In this document: piece after piece, positions 1-8,151 of the stretch
Position numbering within the stretch: the first letter of the stretch is position 1
Layout of the letters: each line of letters opens with the position of its first letter
Assembly (NCBI GenBank): GCA_014380705.1
Contig: JACMJI010000412.1
Location: 1-25,742, forward strand
Direction: 5' to 3'
Source: Gorillibacterium sp.
Lineage (GTDB): Bacteria; Bacillota; Bacilli; Paenibacillales; NBRC-103111
DNA: 25,742 nt
Position numbers and translations under genes: made by a program
Notes under the pieces: generated by a model
What the model was told of the DNA's origin: nothing
Seen by the model: only the letters and a program-made list of their open reading frames with translations
The model's database searches: none

Positions 1-173
1 AGCTCCTCAACATAGGGCTCCACACTCTGAACCCCTCGCCCGGTAGCGAACATAACAGGGACTCCGTGCTCGATAGCCCGGTGAATCCATTTTCGGTTTT
101 CTGGTGAGATCTTCTGCTCCTCATTCAATAAAGTTCCATCCATGTCCAGCGCAACCAGCTTGTAAGGAATCAT
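1..173 (-). CDS. Cof-type HAD-superfamily phosphatase, N-terminal fragment (cut by window edge)
   Basis: The first 57 residues of a minus-strand gene that runs off the left edge. The protein opens with MIPYKLVALDMDGTLLNEEQ, which holds the HAD motif I DxDGT (nucleophile Asp and acid/base Asp), and continues with a segment ending in ATGR, which fits motif II of the Cof/YidA group of sugar-phosphate or nucleotide phosphatases. The ATG at 173-171 is preceded by a GGGAGG ribosome binding site about 5 nt away. Substrate cannot be inferred. It lies 70 nt downstream of the asparagine synthetase on the same strand, so it may be read from the same transcript. Confidence 0.85.
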   Translation of the reverse strand, partial: MIPYKLVALDMDGTLLNEEQKISPENRKWIHRAIEHGVPVMFATGRGVQSVEPYVEE

Positions 174-206
174 AACGACCTCCCTATATGATATCAAGGA
201 TAACGA

Positions 207-232
207 GCGGCGTCCTTATTGGACGGTACCGC
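207..232. other. GC-rich hairpin between asparagine synthetase and HAD gene
   Basis: GCGGCGTCC and GGACG...CCGC pair as a 9-bp stem with a 5-nt loop and a 3-nt bulge. There is no T-run on either side, so it is not a convincing intrinsic terminator. It may be a weak pause or an mRNA end-stabilising element between the two minus-strand genes. Confidence 0.35.
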
Positions 233-243
233 TTCTTGAAAAG

Positions 244-2109
244 TTATTGACCGATCCTCTTGCCCGGAAGCATATAAGTCGAATGCCACATGGCGAACAT
301 ATAAATGGCCCACAGGCGGCGAGCATAATCGCCCTCTCCACTCTTATGCTTAGCCATCATCCGTTCCACTGCATCAAAACGAATGTAGTCACCAATTCCT
401 CCAGCTTCAACTTGCTCCAGAAGTTGAGTGCCACGCGGGCCTTTTAACCAAGACTTCATGGGTACGGGGAAGCCAAGCTTTGGCCGATTAAGGATAAATT
501 CTGGGATTACCCCTTGCATTGCCTTACGGAAGATGTACTTTGTCGTCCCTCCACCCAACCGGTATTTAACAGGGATTTTACGAGCCAGCTCAAAAAGCTC
601 TTTATCCAGGAAAGGCACACGAAGCTCTAATGAATGAGCCATTGTCATCTTATCTGCTTTCATAAGGATATCGCCAGGCAGCCAAAGATTCATGTCGATA
701 TATTGCATCCTCGTAACCGGATCGAGGTGCCTCGTCTTGTTATAGTAATCTCCTGCGATTTGAATCGGGTTCTTGTAGGTTCCTAGTGCATTGGAGCCTA
801 GAGTCAGGATTTCCGCTTTCATATCCTCCGTAAATACTTTAGCATTCCCAATAAAGCGCTCTTCTAGCGGCGTGGAGGCACGCAGCAAGTAGTTCCGACC
901 CGTAAAACCATCAGGAAGTAGGGAAGCCATGCGATGAAGCGATCTTTTGAGCGGAAGGGGCAGCCAGTCGAACGCTTTAAGCGCTCCAGGCTCGCGATAA
1001 ATGCGATAACCGCCAAACAGCTCGTCCGCTCCCTCACCAGATAAAACAACGGTTACCTCCTGCCTAGCTAGCTTAGCCAAATGATAAAGAGCGATGGCGG
1101 ACGGATCTGCAACGGGCTCATCCTGATGCCAAACCGCTTGCGGCAGGCTTTCAAAGTACTCCTTCTCGGTAATGATATGGGCAAAATGCTGCGTACCAAT
1201 CGCTTTAGCCGTCTCTGCGGCAATGATGGTTTCGTTCTGAGGCCCTTCAAAGCCTACGGAGAAGGTACGAATTGGTTCGAATTTACGCATATAAGCCGCG
1301 ATTGCAGTCGAATCAATACCACTTGAGAGGAAACAACCTCGCTCTACGTCACTCACCAGATGATGCTCCACAGAGTCCAACAGCTTCGCCCGTATTTCCT
1401 CGACATAGTCAGCAAAGGGGCGGTCTGTCGGTTCAAACATCGGATCCCAGTACCGTACCTGCTTCATATGCCCATCCCGTGTTAATTTAAGATAGTGACC
1501 GGGTCTAAGTTTATGAATATTGGCAAACATCGTATCCGGCTCTGGAACGTATTGAAAGGATAAATAATTCATCAAGCTTTCCTGTTTTACAGCCCGCCCC
1601 ACAACACCCGACTCAAGAATACTTTTAATTTCTGATCCAAATACAAAATGTTCAGGCGTATAGTGATAATAGAACGGCTTAATCCCAAAATGATCCCGTA
1701 CAGCTAATAAAATATGTTTTTTGCTATCCCAAATAACAAAGCTGAACATACCCCGCAGCATCTTCGCGCAATCCTCGCCGAATTCCTCATATAAGTGTAC
1801 GATGGTCTCCGTATCCGAATGGGTGCGAAATACATGGCCTTTGCTTTCGAGCATGGATCTAAGTGCTTTGTAATTATAGATTTCACCGTTAAAAATAATC
1901 CAAATACTATCGTCTTCATTACTTAGAGGTTGGTGCCCTTCACGAATATCAATGATCGACAATCGGCGAAATCCAAGCCCCACACCATGTTCAGTTAAAA
2001 ACCCAGAATCATCCGGTCCACGGTGAGCGATAATATCAGTCATCCGTTTCAGTGCTTCCCGAGTTGGTTCCATACCATTAAACAGCATCATGCCTGCTAT
2101 ACCGCACAC
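244..2109 (-). CDS. asnB: Asparagine synthase (glutamine-hydrolysing), AsnB/AsnO type
   Basis: A 621-residue cytoplasmic enzyme that makes asparagine from aspartate, ATP and glutamine. The N-terminal class II glutaminase domain starts Cys-Gly-Ile-Ala-Gly and contains RGPDDSG; the C-terminal synthetase domain carries the ATP pyrophosphatase loop SSGIDST near residue 262 and the SGEGADELFGGYR block. An ATG-like GTG lies at 2118, but I chose the GTG at 2109 because it places the catalytic Cys at position 2, where Met removal exposes it, and because GGAGAG sits 8 nt upstream. Length fits the Bacillus AsnO/AsnB group (about 610-630). The gene is divergent from the isomerase-like gene at 2312. AsnB paralogues can amidate other substrates, so free asparagine as product is inferred. 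Confidence 0.93.
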   Translation of the reverse strand: MCGIAGMMLFNGMEPTREALKRMTDIIAHRGPDDSGFLTEHGVGLGFRRLSIIDIREGHQPLSNEDDSIWIIFNGEIYNYKALRSMLESKGHVFRTHSDTETIVHLYEEFGEDCAKMLRGMFSFVIWDSKKHILLAVRDHFGIKPFYYHYTPEHFVFGSEIKSILESGVVGRAVKQESLMNYLSFQYVPEPDTMFANIHKLRPGHYLKLTRDGHMKQVRYWDPMFEPTDRPFADYVEEIRAKLLDSVEHHLVSDVERGCFLSSGIDSTAIAAYMRKFEPIRTFSVGFEGPQNETIIAAETAKAIGTQHFAHIITEKEYFESLPQAVWHQDEPVADPSAIALYHLAKLARQEVTVVLSGEGADELFGGYRIYREPGALKAFDWLPLPLKRSLHRMASLLPDGFTGRNYLLRASTPLEERFIGNAKVFTEDMKAEILTLGSNALGTYKNPIQIAGDYYNKTRHLDPVTRMQYIDMNLWLPGDILMKADKMTMAHSLELRVPFLDKELFELARKIPVKYRLGGGTTKYIFRKAMQGVIPEFILNRPKLGFPVPMKSWLKGPRGTQLLEQVEAGGIGDYIRFDAVERMMAKHKSGEGDYARRLWAIYMFAMWHSTYMLPGKRIGQ

Positions 2110-2194
2110 TAGGTTCACTCTCCAAATCTACCCGTTGACCGTTATCTAAAATTTTCTCTAGGGTCCCAGACGAGTTCACATTTTTCAAGACATA

Positions 2195-2215
2195 AGTATA
2201 CCACAGGGACTGTGG
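2195..2215 (-). promoter_or_regulatory. Possible asnB promoter -10 with abutting inverted repeat
   Basis: On the minus strand TATACT (2200-2195) resembles a -10 box. Directly upstream is a perfect inverted repeat, CCACAG-GGA-CTGTGG (2201-2215), in the -35/-10 spacer. No good -35 hexamer is visible at the expected distance, which would fit an activator- or repressor-controlled promoter. Inference only. Confidence 0.3.
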
Positions 2216-2311
2216 GAAGGAAATTATGCAAATATGTTTTTATTTTTCGGAAAAAGCGGTACATTTAAATAAGATTTGTTCTACACATACTTAAACGAGA
2301 GGAGAATTTGA

Positions 2312-3160
2312 ATGATAAAAGGATTAACCAGTGCGGGTGTTGGCAGCTTTGATAGTCTTGAATCATTTGTGGTAGCTGCTGCCAGGCACGGCTTTGGTTC
2401 CGTAGATGCCGGAGGACAAGACATTCGGGGGTTCCTGGACCGTAAAGGAGCGGAATGCGCCCGTGATTTCTTAGATCAACACGAAGTAACGGTCGGCAGC
2501 TTCGGACTTCCCGTCGAATGGCGTGCAGGAGAAGAGCAATTCCGCTCAGGATTAGCTGGGCTTGCAGCCGATGCAGAAGCCGCATCGAGGATCGGCTGTA
2601 CAGCATGCTGTACATACGTTCTTCCTTCAACGGATTTGGAAGCCGTACGTTTCATGGCGATTGCAACCCGCAGACTCCGCCAATGTGCGCAGATTCTCGA
2701 TGCCTATGGCATCCGTTTCGGTCTGGAATTCGTAGGCCCTCATCATCTCCGGACAGCTTGGAAGCACCCTTTCCTTTGGGACCAGGATAGCTTCTTGGAT
2801 TGGTTTGATGCCATTGATGCGAAGAATGTCGGGTTCCTGTATGATGCTTATCATTGGTACACCAATGGAGGAACCGCAGCGGACATTCTCCGGTTGCGTG
2901 CTGATCAGATCGTCTATGCGCATATCAATGATGCTAAGCCAGTACCCGTAGCAAGTGTTTTGGATAATGATCGCCTGTTTCCAGGTGAAGGCGTGATTGA
3001 TTTAGCTGGTTTCCTCAGGGCCCTTGACCAAATTGGCTATAAAGGCGTTATTGCCCAGGAAATTTTAACTCGTGAACCGATTTCCGGGACTCAAGAGGAT
3101 AAGCTCATCCGCTCAGCAGCAGGCTTTCGCAAAGTTTATCTAGCAGCAGGTCTAGAATAA
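2312..3160 (+). CDS. Sugar phosphate isomerase/epimerase-like TIM-barrel protein
   Basis: A 282-residue protein of the xylose isomerase-like/AP-endonuclease-2 TIM-barrel superfamily. The metal- and substrate-binding pattern of this family is visible: Glu139 in GLEF, Asp178 and His181 in YDAYH, His204 and Asp207 in AHINDAKP, and Glu250 in AQEIL. Members isomerise or epimerise sugars, inositol derivatives or hydroxypyruvate; the substrate here cannot be read from the sequence. The ATG has GAGAGGAG about 8 nt upstream. It is a single-gene unit, divergent from asnB and convergent with the PBP2 operon across the terminator at 3217. There is no signal peptide or membrane segment. Confidence 0.85.
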   Translation: MIKGLTSAGVGSFDSLESFVVAAARHGFGSVDAGGQDIRGFLDRKGAECARDFLDQHEVTVGSFGLPVEWRAGEEQFRSGLAGLAADAEAASRIGCTACCTYVLPSTDLEAVRFMAIATRRLRQCAQILDAYGIRFGLEFVGPHHLRTAWKHPFLWDQDSFLDWFDAIDAKNVGFLYDAYHWYTNGGTAADILRLRADQIVYAHINDAKPVPVASVLDNDRLFPGEGVIDLAGFLRALDQIGYKGVIAQEILTREPISGTQEDKLIRSAAGFRKVYLAAGLE

Positions 3161-3216
3161 ATGAAACAAGAATTAACTCATATGAGTACCTCCTTATAGG
3201 CTCATTATAGGGTGTA

Positions 3217-3257
3217 AAATAGACCTCCATCCACCAATTCTGGATTGAGGTCTATTT
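3217..3257. terminator. Bidirectional intrinsic terminator
   Basis: AAATAGACCTC (3217-3227) and GAGGTCTATTT (3247-3257) are perfect inverted repeats, extended inside by ATCCA/TGGAT after one mismatch, with a short loop. A/T-rich flanks give a U-tract in both directions. It serves the convergent isomerase-like gene (plus) and the PBP2 operon (minus). Confidence 0.85.
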
Positions 3258-3340
3258 ATATTTAATCTCGAATGAAGTTGCTGATCTTGTTGCTTGGCCG
3301 TATTCTGTCATGTTTGGACAGTCTTCCTTAATATTTCTGT

Positions 3341-5437
3341 TCATTCATTTGGCTTTACGGTCACACCTGTAGCTGCATTTTCTGTATCCTTTGGAGCCTC
3401 CATCTTAATACCGAAGTATGCATCGAAGATCGCACGTGCGACGGGGGCCGCGCCATAACGCCCATAACCACCCTCTGGAACTACCACAGCAACAGCAAGC
3501 TTCGGTTTTTCAATGGGTGCATATGCGATGAAGGTAGCATTATTGATATCTTGTCTGGCAATAGACGATTGAGATGTACCGGTTTTACGGGCCACCGTCA
3601 GGGGATAATCCGCTGGAAAGCCTTCGGCATCCGATCGCATACCATCCTGAACCGTTTTCCACTGGGTAGCCGTGAAATCCACCGTATTCAGCACTTTAAT
3701 ATCGTCCTTATAAGTGTGTGTAACTTTGTTGTCATACGTTGTAATTTTGTCGACAAATAACGGCTTCATCCGTTTGCCCTTATTGGCGAGCATTGCAGTA
3801 TACTGGGCAAGCTGCATGGTTGTATACTTTGCGCCTTGACCAAAGGAAGCCATAACGAGATTGCTCTGTACGCTGGAGCTTTCAGTTAGCATGTAATCCC
3901 GATATCCCTTGTATTCACCTAGAAGCCCTGTTCCTGTCAGCTCACCAAGTCCAAAGCTTTTCATATATTGATCCCAGATGTTTGTAGGGGTCGTGCCTTT
4001 GCTTTTGTAGTATTCAGAACGATTATACAAGCCCAAGCCCACCATCGAACCCATAAACGTGTTGGATGATACTTTAATAGCAGTAGTAGGCGTCAAGAAC
4101 CGCACGGCATGCTTCTCAGAATTTGTGATTTTAGCATTATTATCCCGCCCAAATTCCAAAATGCCTGTATCTCTGTAGGAATCATCCGGGTTAAAGAGGC
4201 CTTCCTTCAGACCGAGAAGAACAGACAATGGTTTAATCGTTGATCCAAGTGGTACCAATGAGGATGCCCGTTTTGATAACTCTGTAGGATCTTGGATGTT
4301 TGGCCGACGATCACGAATTGTGCCATTTGGAATTAGATTCAGAATGCTCTGATATTTCTCCTTTGTCATCGAATACCAGTCTACCGGTGTATAATCCGGG
4401 TAATTGATCATCGCAACTACCCGCCCCGTATCCACCTCGATCGCAACAGCATAGCCCGTTGTCGCTTGGCTTCCCAGCTTCTCATATTTGTTGGTCGACT
4501 TCTTCATCTTAGCTATTGTTTCCTTAATCGCATTCTGTCCAGCTAACTGCACATTGCGATCAATTGTCAGATAAAGGTTCTGTCCTTTTTCTGGATAGGT
4601 GATTTCAACCTCACCAACAATCTCCTGTCTGCTATTGATTGGATAAATCTTGGAGCCGCTCTTGCCACGAAGTACGTCCTCATACATGTATTCAAGTCCG
4701 TCTACACCTACATAGTCATTGGCATATTGGTTGTTTTGCGAGTTGCTGTCCTTCTTGCTCCGATAAAACTGCCCGACCTCGTTATCCTTGTCAACGATTC
4801 CACTATACTTTCCCATATAGCCAACTAATTGAACAGCCAATTGTTTATTAGGGTCATCCTCATACTCACGGATGCTTTCCTCCATAATATCAAGGCCAGG
4901 GAGCTCGTCTTTGTGCTCAGCTATATAAGCAATCTCTTCATTAGTTAAATCAGATTTAATTCGTCGTGGCCAATAATGTCTTTGCTTGGGTTGCCGCTCC
5001 TCGCCGTGAAAATCAGCATACGTGTCCATCGAATCAAAAATTTGTTCAGCCGTTAATTTCTTGTTGCTTGGGCTGCCATATTTGTTAAATGTCTGATGGA
5101 GTGTTTGGGCGATCCTCATGTTACTCTCGTACGTGTCATTTCTCGATGTTTCAAAAAAAAGAGTTTGTGTGGAACGGGACGTTGCAATGGGTGCTTCATT
5201 CTTATCGTAGATATTGCCACGAACGGGTGTGATATAAACTTTTCCTTCATACGGTTTCTTTGTACTGGCCAGAAGACCGGGTCCCTCAACGAACTGAACA
5301 TAGGCTAACTTAACAATCAATGTGGAGAACAGGACAAAGGTTACGAAGAAAAAGATATTGATTCGGAAGGAAAAATGTCTTCTCAGCTTTCCCTCACGCT
5401 TATGGTTTTGATCGTCAAGATCAGATGAAGTGTGCAT
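3341..5437 (-). CDS. pbpA: Penicillin-binding protein 2 (class B transpeptidase)
   Basis: A 698-residue membrane-anchored D,D-transpeptidase that cross-links peptidoglycan. A basic cytoplasmic tail is followed by one transmembrane helix (about 26-48), the PBP dimerisation domain (about 65-275) and the transpeptidase domain. Active-site motifs are present: S399-T-I-K (nucleophilic Ser), S457-S-N and K618-T-G. Length and layout match PBP2/MrdA-type elongation PBPs, so a partnership with a SEDS glycosyltransferase is expected from the family. A PBP2-like paralogue for sporulation (SpoVD-like) is less likely because no PASTA domain is seen. It is the last gene of an apparent three-gene minus operon, starting 28 nt after the HAD gene, and ends at the bidirectional terminator. 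RBS is AGAGGT, 1-2 nt closer to the ATG than usual. Confidence 0.92.
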   Translation of the reverse strand: MHTSSDLDDQNHKREGKLRRHFSFRINIFFFVTFVLFSTLIVKLAYVQFVEGPGLLASTKKPYEGKVYITPVRGNIYDKNEAPIATSRSTQTLFFETSRNDTYESNMRIAQTLHQTFNKYGSPSNKKLTAEQIFDSMDTYADFHGEERQPKQRHYWPRRIKSDLTNEEIAYIAEHKDELPGLDIMEESIREYEDDPNKQLAVQLVGYMGKYSGIVDKDNEVGQFYRSKKDSNSQNNQYANDYVGVDGLEYMYEDVLRGKSGSKIYPINSRQEIVGEVEITYPEKGQNLYLTIDRNVQLAGQNAIKETIAKMKKSTNKYEKLGSQATTGYAVAIEVDTGRVVAMINYPDYTPVDWYSMTKEKYQSILNLIPNGTIRDRRPNIQDPTELSKRASSLVPLGSTIKPLSVLLGLKEGLFNPDDSYRDTGILEFGRDNNAKITNSEKHAVRFLTPTTAIKVSSNTFMGSMVGLGLYNRSEYYKSKGTTPTNIWDQYMKSFGLGELTGTGLLGEYKGYRDYMLTESSSVQSNLVMASFGQGAKYTTMQLAQYTAMLANKGKRMKPLFVDKITTYDNKVTHTYKDDIKVLNTVDFTATQWKTVQDGMRSDAEGFPADYPLTVARKTGTSQSSIARQDINNATFIAYAPIEKPKLAVAVVVPEGGYGRYGAAPVARAIFDAYFGIKMEAPKDTENAATGVTVKPNE

Positions 5438-5465
5438 TACCTCTACATCCCTTCTTACTGCTAGC

Positions 5466-6170
5466 TTATATCAATTCTGCGAGCGAAGTAATCCCTTCTC
5501 CCGTATGATAATCGTACCTTTTGATCCGAATAGCGTCAACACCGACTTGACCTGGCGCCCAGACATCATTCCATTCATGATCCCCCACATAGAGGACCTC
5601 GGAAGCATCAAGCCCAGATCGCTTAAGGGCAAGCTTAAATATATCAGGATTCGGCTTTTCTATGCCAACTTCTGTCGAAATAATCACAGGGTCAAAAAAC
5701 GATAAAATGTTTTTCTCTTGGAGAATATCCCGTAAACTCGGAGAAAAATTAGAAATAACCCCCATACGAAGACCGAGTGTACGAATCCGTTCCAGGTTTT
5801 GGGTCACATCTGAGAATAGTTCATAATGAGCCGGATTTGAAAATTCATCATACAGATCATAACTGCAGTCGTTGATTACCTCAGCGCTCCACTGCTCTTC
5901 TGCACCAAGACGACGAAGGGTATACGTGTAAATGTCCATCCAGAACGTCCTATCGATTTCAGGAGAGCTTACTGCATCTGCTCTCATCCGTTTGTTCGCA
6001 TAAAATAGACGAATGGCTTCCTGCAAAAGTTGCCCAACCTGCTTATCTTCGCGGTAAAATAATCGTTTGTGCAAAAACTCATTAAATATCCTTCGGTCAT
6101 TTGGCACCGTGATTAGCGTATCCCCAGCATCAAAGAAAACGGCCTTGTAAGCCGATAGCGACTTTATCAA
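5466..6170 (-). CDS. HAD-superfamily hydrolase with DxGDT motif I
   Basis: A 234-residue haloacid dehalogenase-family hydrolase, probably a phosphatase acting on a small phosphorylated metabolite. Motif I is FFDAGDTL (nucleophile Asp14), motif II is VISNFS (Ser140), motif III Lys172 in GIEKPNPDIF, and motif IV is VGDHEWNDV (Asp197, Asp202). Motif I has Gly where the common DxDGT form has the acid/base Asp, with an Asp one residue later, a variant seen in some HAD groups. The start is TTG at 6170, chosen because GAGGTG lies 5 nt upstream and no in-frame ATG or GTG precedes the DAGDT motif. It sits between the transglutaminase gene (30 nt) and pbpA (28 nt), implying cotranscription; a link to wall metabolism is inferred from position only. 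Confidence 0.85.
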   Translation of the reverse strand: MIKSLSAYKAVFFDAGDTLITVPNDRRIFNEFLHKRLFYREDKQVGQLLQEAIRLFYANKRMRADAVSSPEIDRTFWMDIYTYTLRRLGAEEQWSAEVINDCSYDLYDEFSNPAHYELFSDVTQNLERIRTLGLRMGVISNFSPSLRDILQEKNILSFFDPVIISTEVGIEKPNPDIFKLALKRSGLDASEVLYVGDHEWNDVWAPGQVGVDAIRIKRYDYHTGEGITSLAELI

Positions 6171-6200
6171 ATCAGCACCTCATCTATTCCACTCAACGTC

Positions 6201-7355
6201 TTATGCAGAATTTTTAATATGAGTTTCGGCAAAATTGGGTGGATTAAACCAGTTGCCTCCACTTGAAGCCCAGGTTGTGTCGAGGGAAATCCATCCGATT
6301 GACTTCAAGTTAACCTCATTCCACGCGTGAGGGCCATAGCCTCCTGCCCCATCATAGCCAAGGCCTGTCACTACACGGACTTCCAGCCCTATAGACTTCG
6401 CCATCACCGCATATAATCGGGAGTAGTCTATACAGACACCCTCGCGAGTTGTGAATGTTTCGTCTGGTGTTTGTTCCTTCCAGACCCCTTGCTCTACATA
6501 TAAGTCATATTTATCCCAATCATAGTTTACGCGTGAACCCACCCAACGATAGAGGGCTTTTGCCTTATCCTCGTCTGTAATAGCCTTGGCAGTAACTGAC
6601 GCAGCAGTATCAGCAATATTCTTAGGAATATGAGCATCGAGCACTTCATATTTGCGCTGCATGATCTTAGACAACTCATCCTGTACCGCTCGTGTGAATA
6701 CAGGGAGACGATCTGAGATCCAGTTGCCAGCTAATGGACCGATAATTTTCTCCGCGCCTTGATGATAGATTTGTGATTGGCGAACATAGTCAGAGAAGTT
6801 TGTTTGGGGCATGAGAGAAATATATACGAACAGGGCAGCTACAACAAGAAGTGCACGACCAGAACCCGTTACCGTTCCAAGAAAAGCCCCAATTAGACTA
6901 CTGAATAGTTTCAACAGACCATGACCGCGCTTCATGTCTCTATCCGGTAAGGGGATAGCACTGGGAAGGATAATCGACAAGAGTAAAGAGGCAAATCCGC
7001 GGATCACAAGGTAGGCCAGAAAAAAAACGAGTGCAGTACGCATTAGAGAAAAATCTCTTATTGCAGTAATGAATGTGTAATAGATTTGACTGAAGACATT
7101 TAACTCTTGCTGCGGAACTTGAATATTCCGATTTGTAAACCATTCAGCCAGAAGAGGAGATAGGCGTTCCGATATTGTCCACGATAGAAGCAAGCAGGTT
7201 GCCGTAACAAAAGCATCGATAGCAAACCTTAGCAATTGTCTCGCTGAGCTAGATGCCCCTCGACGAAAGCCGTAAAGGGCGGATAGGACGATAATCGCGA
7301 TGATCCCAACGGATATCAGATTTATGTTAGCTGTTAGTGATCCAATCATCTCCAT
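6201..7355 (-). CDS. CvpA-like membrane protein with C-terminal transglutaminase-like domain
   Basis: A 384-residue protein. The N-terminal half has four hydrophobic segments (about 12-30, 44-60, 106-130, 148-180) and the YGFRRG and GAFLGTVTG motifs typical of CvpA-family membrane proteins. The C-terminal 130 residues form a transglutaminase-like (papain-fold) domain with Cys308 in GVCIDYSR, His343 in HAWNEV and Asp359 in LDTTW, the expected Cys-His-Asp triad. By topology the domain probably sits outside the membrane. Such domains can be proteases, deamidases or cross-linkers; the reaction is unknown. I moved the start from 7370 to the ATG at 7355 because only that one has a purine-rich GGGGGG site 8 nt upstream. 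It is first in the operon with the HAD gene and pbpA, which suggests an envelope role. Confidence 0.8.
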   Translation of the reverse strand: MEMIGSLTANINLISVGIIAIIVLSALYGFRRGASSSARQLLRFAIDAFVTATCLLLSWTISERLSPLLAEWFTNRNIQVPQQELNVFSQIYYTFITAIRDFSLMRTALVFFLAYLVIRGFASLLLSIILPSAIPLPDRDMKRGHGLLKLFSSLIGAFLGTVTGSGRALLVVAALFVYISLMPQTNFSDYVRQSQIYHQGAEKIIGPLAGNWISDRLPVFTRAVQDELSKIMQRKYEVLDAHIPKNIADTAASVTAKAITDEDKAKALYRWVGSRVNYDWDKYDLYVEQGVWKEQTPDETFTTREGVCIDYSRLYAVMAKSIGLEVRVVTGLGYDGAGGYGPHAWNEVNLKSIGWISLDTTWASSGGNWFNPPNFAETHIKNSA

Positions 7356-7399
7356 CAGACTGCCCCCCATTGTTGAGTTTCTATATTCGCGAACTATCG

Positions 7400-7405
7400 A
7401 TTATA
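7400..7405 (-). promoter_or_regulatory. Candidate -10 box for the transglutaminase-HAD-pbpA operon
   Basis: TATAAT on the minus strand lies 45 nt before the chosen start at 7355 and after the upstream terminator. No clear -35 box is seen 16-18 nt further upstream, so the call is weak. Confidence 0.35.
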
Positions 7406-7433
7406 GGTTCATTCTGACCGGCTGATTATCGGT

Positions 7434-7461
7434 AAAAAACCGGTGAACCAAATCTCACCGG
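7434..7461 (-). terminator. Intrinsic terminator of the 141-residue protein gene
   Basis: On the minus strand CCGGTGA, an 8-nt loop and TCACCGG form a perfect 7-bp stem followed by TTTTTT (7439-7434). It separates the upstream gene at 7548-7973 from the operon that begins at 7355. Confidence 0.85.
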
Positions 7462-7469
7462 AGTAAATT

Positions 7470-7506
7470 ACGGATCGTTATACATTCCTATTCGTTAACG
7501 ATCCGT
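7470..7506. repeat. 11-bp perfect inverted repeat, second hairpin after the 141-residue gene
   Basis: ACGGATCGTTA (7470-7480) and TAACGATCCGT (7496-7506) are perfect inverted repeats around a 15-nt loop. There is only a short T-tract on either side. It lies just ahead of the T-run terminator at 7434-7461, so readthrough from 7548 would meet two hairpins in series. Confidence 0.7.
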
Positions 7507-7547
7507 TTGAGATATTATATTGATCAACCAAAGCGAATGGTATAACT

Positions 7548-7973
7548 TTATTTGTTCTTGCTGGCTTGTTCGATAAAGCTTTTTACGATTTCTGTCTTCA
7601 TCTGAAAGGACTGCTTAAAAACGGTCACCTTCACTTCTTTAGCACCTACCTTACCGTCAACCCGAACATTTTTAGAGGAGATTGTAAAGGAACCGTCGCC
7701 GTTATTCTTGTAGCTAGCTTCTTTACCCTCTTCAACCATCAGCTTAATCGCTTGGTCTTTAACCGTTTCCGTAACGGTCTCTGTTACAGATTTGGTCAAT
7801 GTTTCAAGACTGTCCGTATAATGATAGCCATAATAAAGGACTGCTGCTGCAACAATCAGAACGAGAACCCATTTGACAATGGTTTTGACTAACTTAAATA
7901 CCAAAAACAACGCTAAAAGCGCAATTAAAACCACATACCAGCGATCTGAGAGGAACGAAGACCATTGATCCAT
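7548..7973 (-). CDS. Uncharacterised membrane-anchored protein, 141 residues
   Basis: I do not recognise the family. The N-terminal third is strongly hydrophobic: two closely spaced segments (about 11-30 and 32-50), with a short Lys-containing break between them. A polar region with alternating T-E-T-V repeats (about 58-72) follows and looks helical. The C-terminal 50 residues have an alternating hydrophobic pattern (FTISSKNVRVDG, VKVTVF) suggesting a small beta-sheet domain. I chose the ATG at 7973 over that at 7982 because GAAGGA is 8-9 nt upstream of the former but abuts the latter. It is a monocistronic unit, divergent from the MFS gene and closed by two hairpins. No function is claimed. 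Confidence 0.65.
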   Translation of the reverse strand: MDQWSSFLSDRWYVVLIALLALFLVFKLVKTIVKWVLVLIVAAAVLYYGYHYTDSLETLTKSVTETVTETVKDQAIKLMVEEGKEASYKNNGDGSFTISSKNVRVDGKVGAKEVKVTVFKQSFQMKTEIVKSFIEQASKNK

Positions 7974-8043
7974 TCGATTCATCCTTCACTTTTTTCTCTA
8001 TCATAACACCCTGCTTCGGGGTAGGGAAGCGAGAAGTCACTAG

Positions 8044-8058
8044 TAAGTATGATTATCA
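8044..8058. promoter_or_regulatory. Possible Fur-like operator
   Basis: TAAGTAT-G-ATTATCA matches 11 of 14 fixed positions of the 7-1-7 Fur box (TGATAAT-N-ATTATCA); the right half is perfect. It lies in the divergent region between the 141-residue protein gene and the MFS gene. Ferric uptake control of either gene is a hypothesis; no strong -35/-10 pair was found beside it. Confidence 0.3.
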
Positions 8059-8151
8059 CTGAGAATGATGAAAAACGAGACTTTCTGTACTAGCTTGCAT
8101 AGGAGCAGCGTAAAATTTAGAAAAATACATAGACAGGCAGGTGAAGGATTT

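Noticed and set aside
2265..2923. Minus-strand and alternative-frame ORFs over the isomerase gene
   Set aside because: They overlap a full-length TIM-barrel gene with metal-binding residues and have no features of their own.
3170..3205. Minus-strand TATAAT, AAGGAGG and ATG in close order downstream of the isomerase gene
   Set aside because: The ATG is followed at once by AGT TAA, giving a two-codon frame; no other start uses this site.
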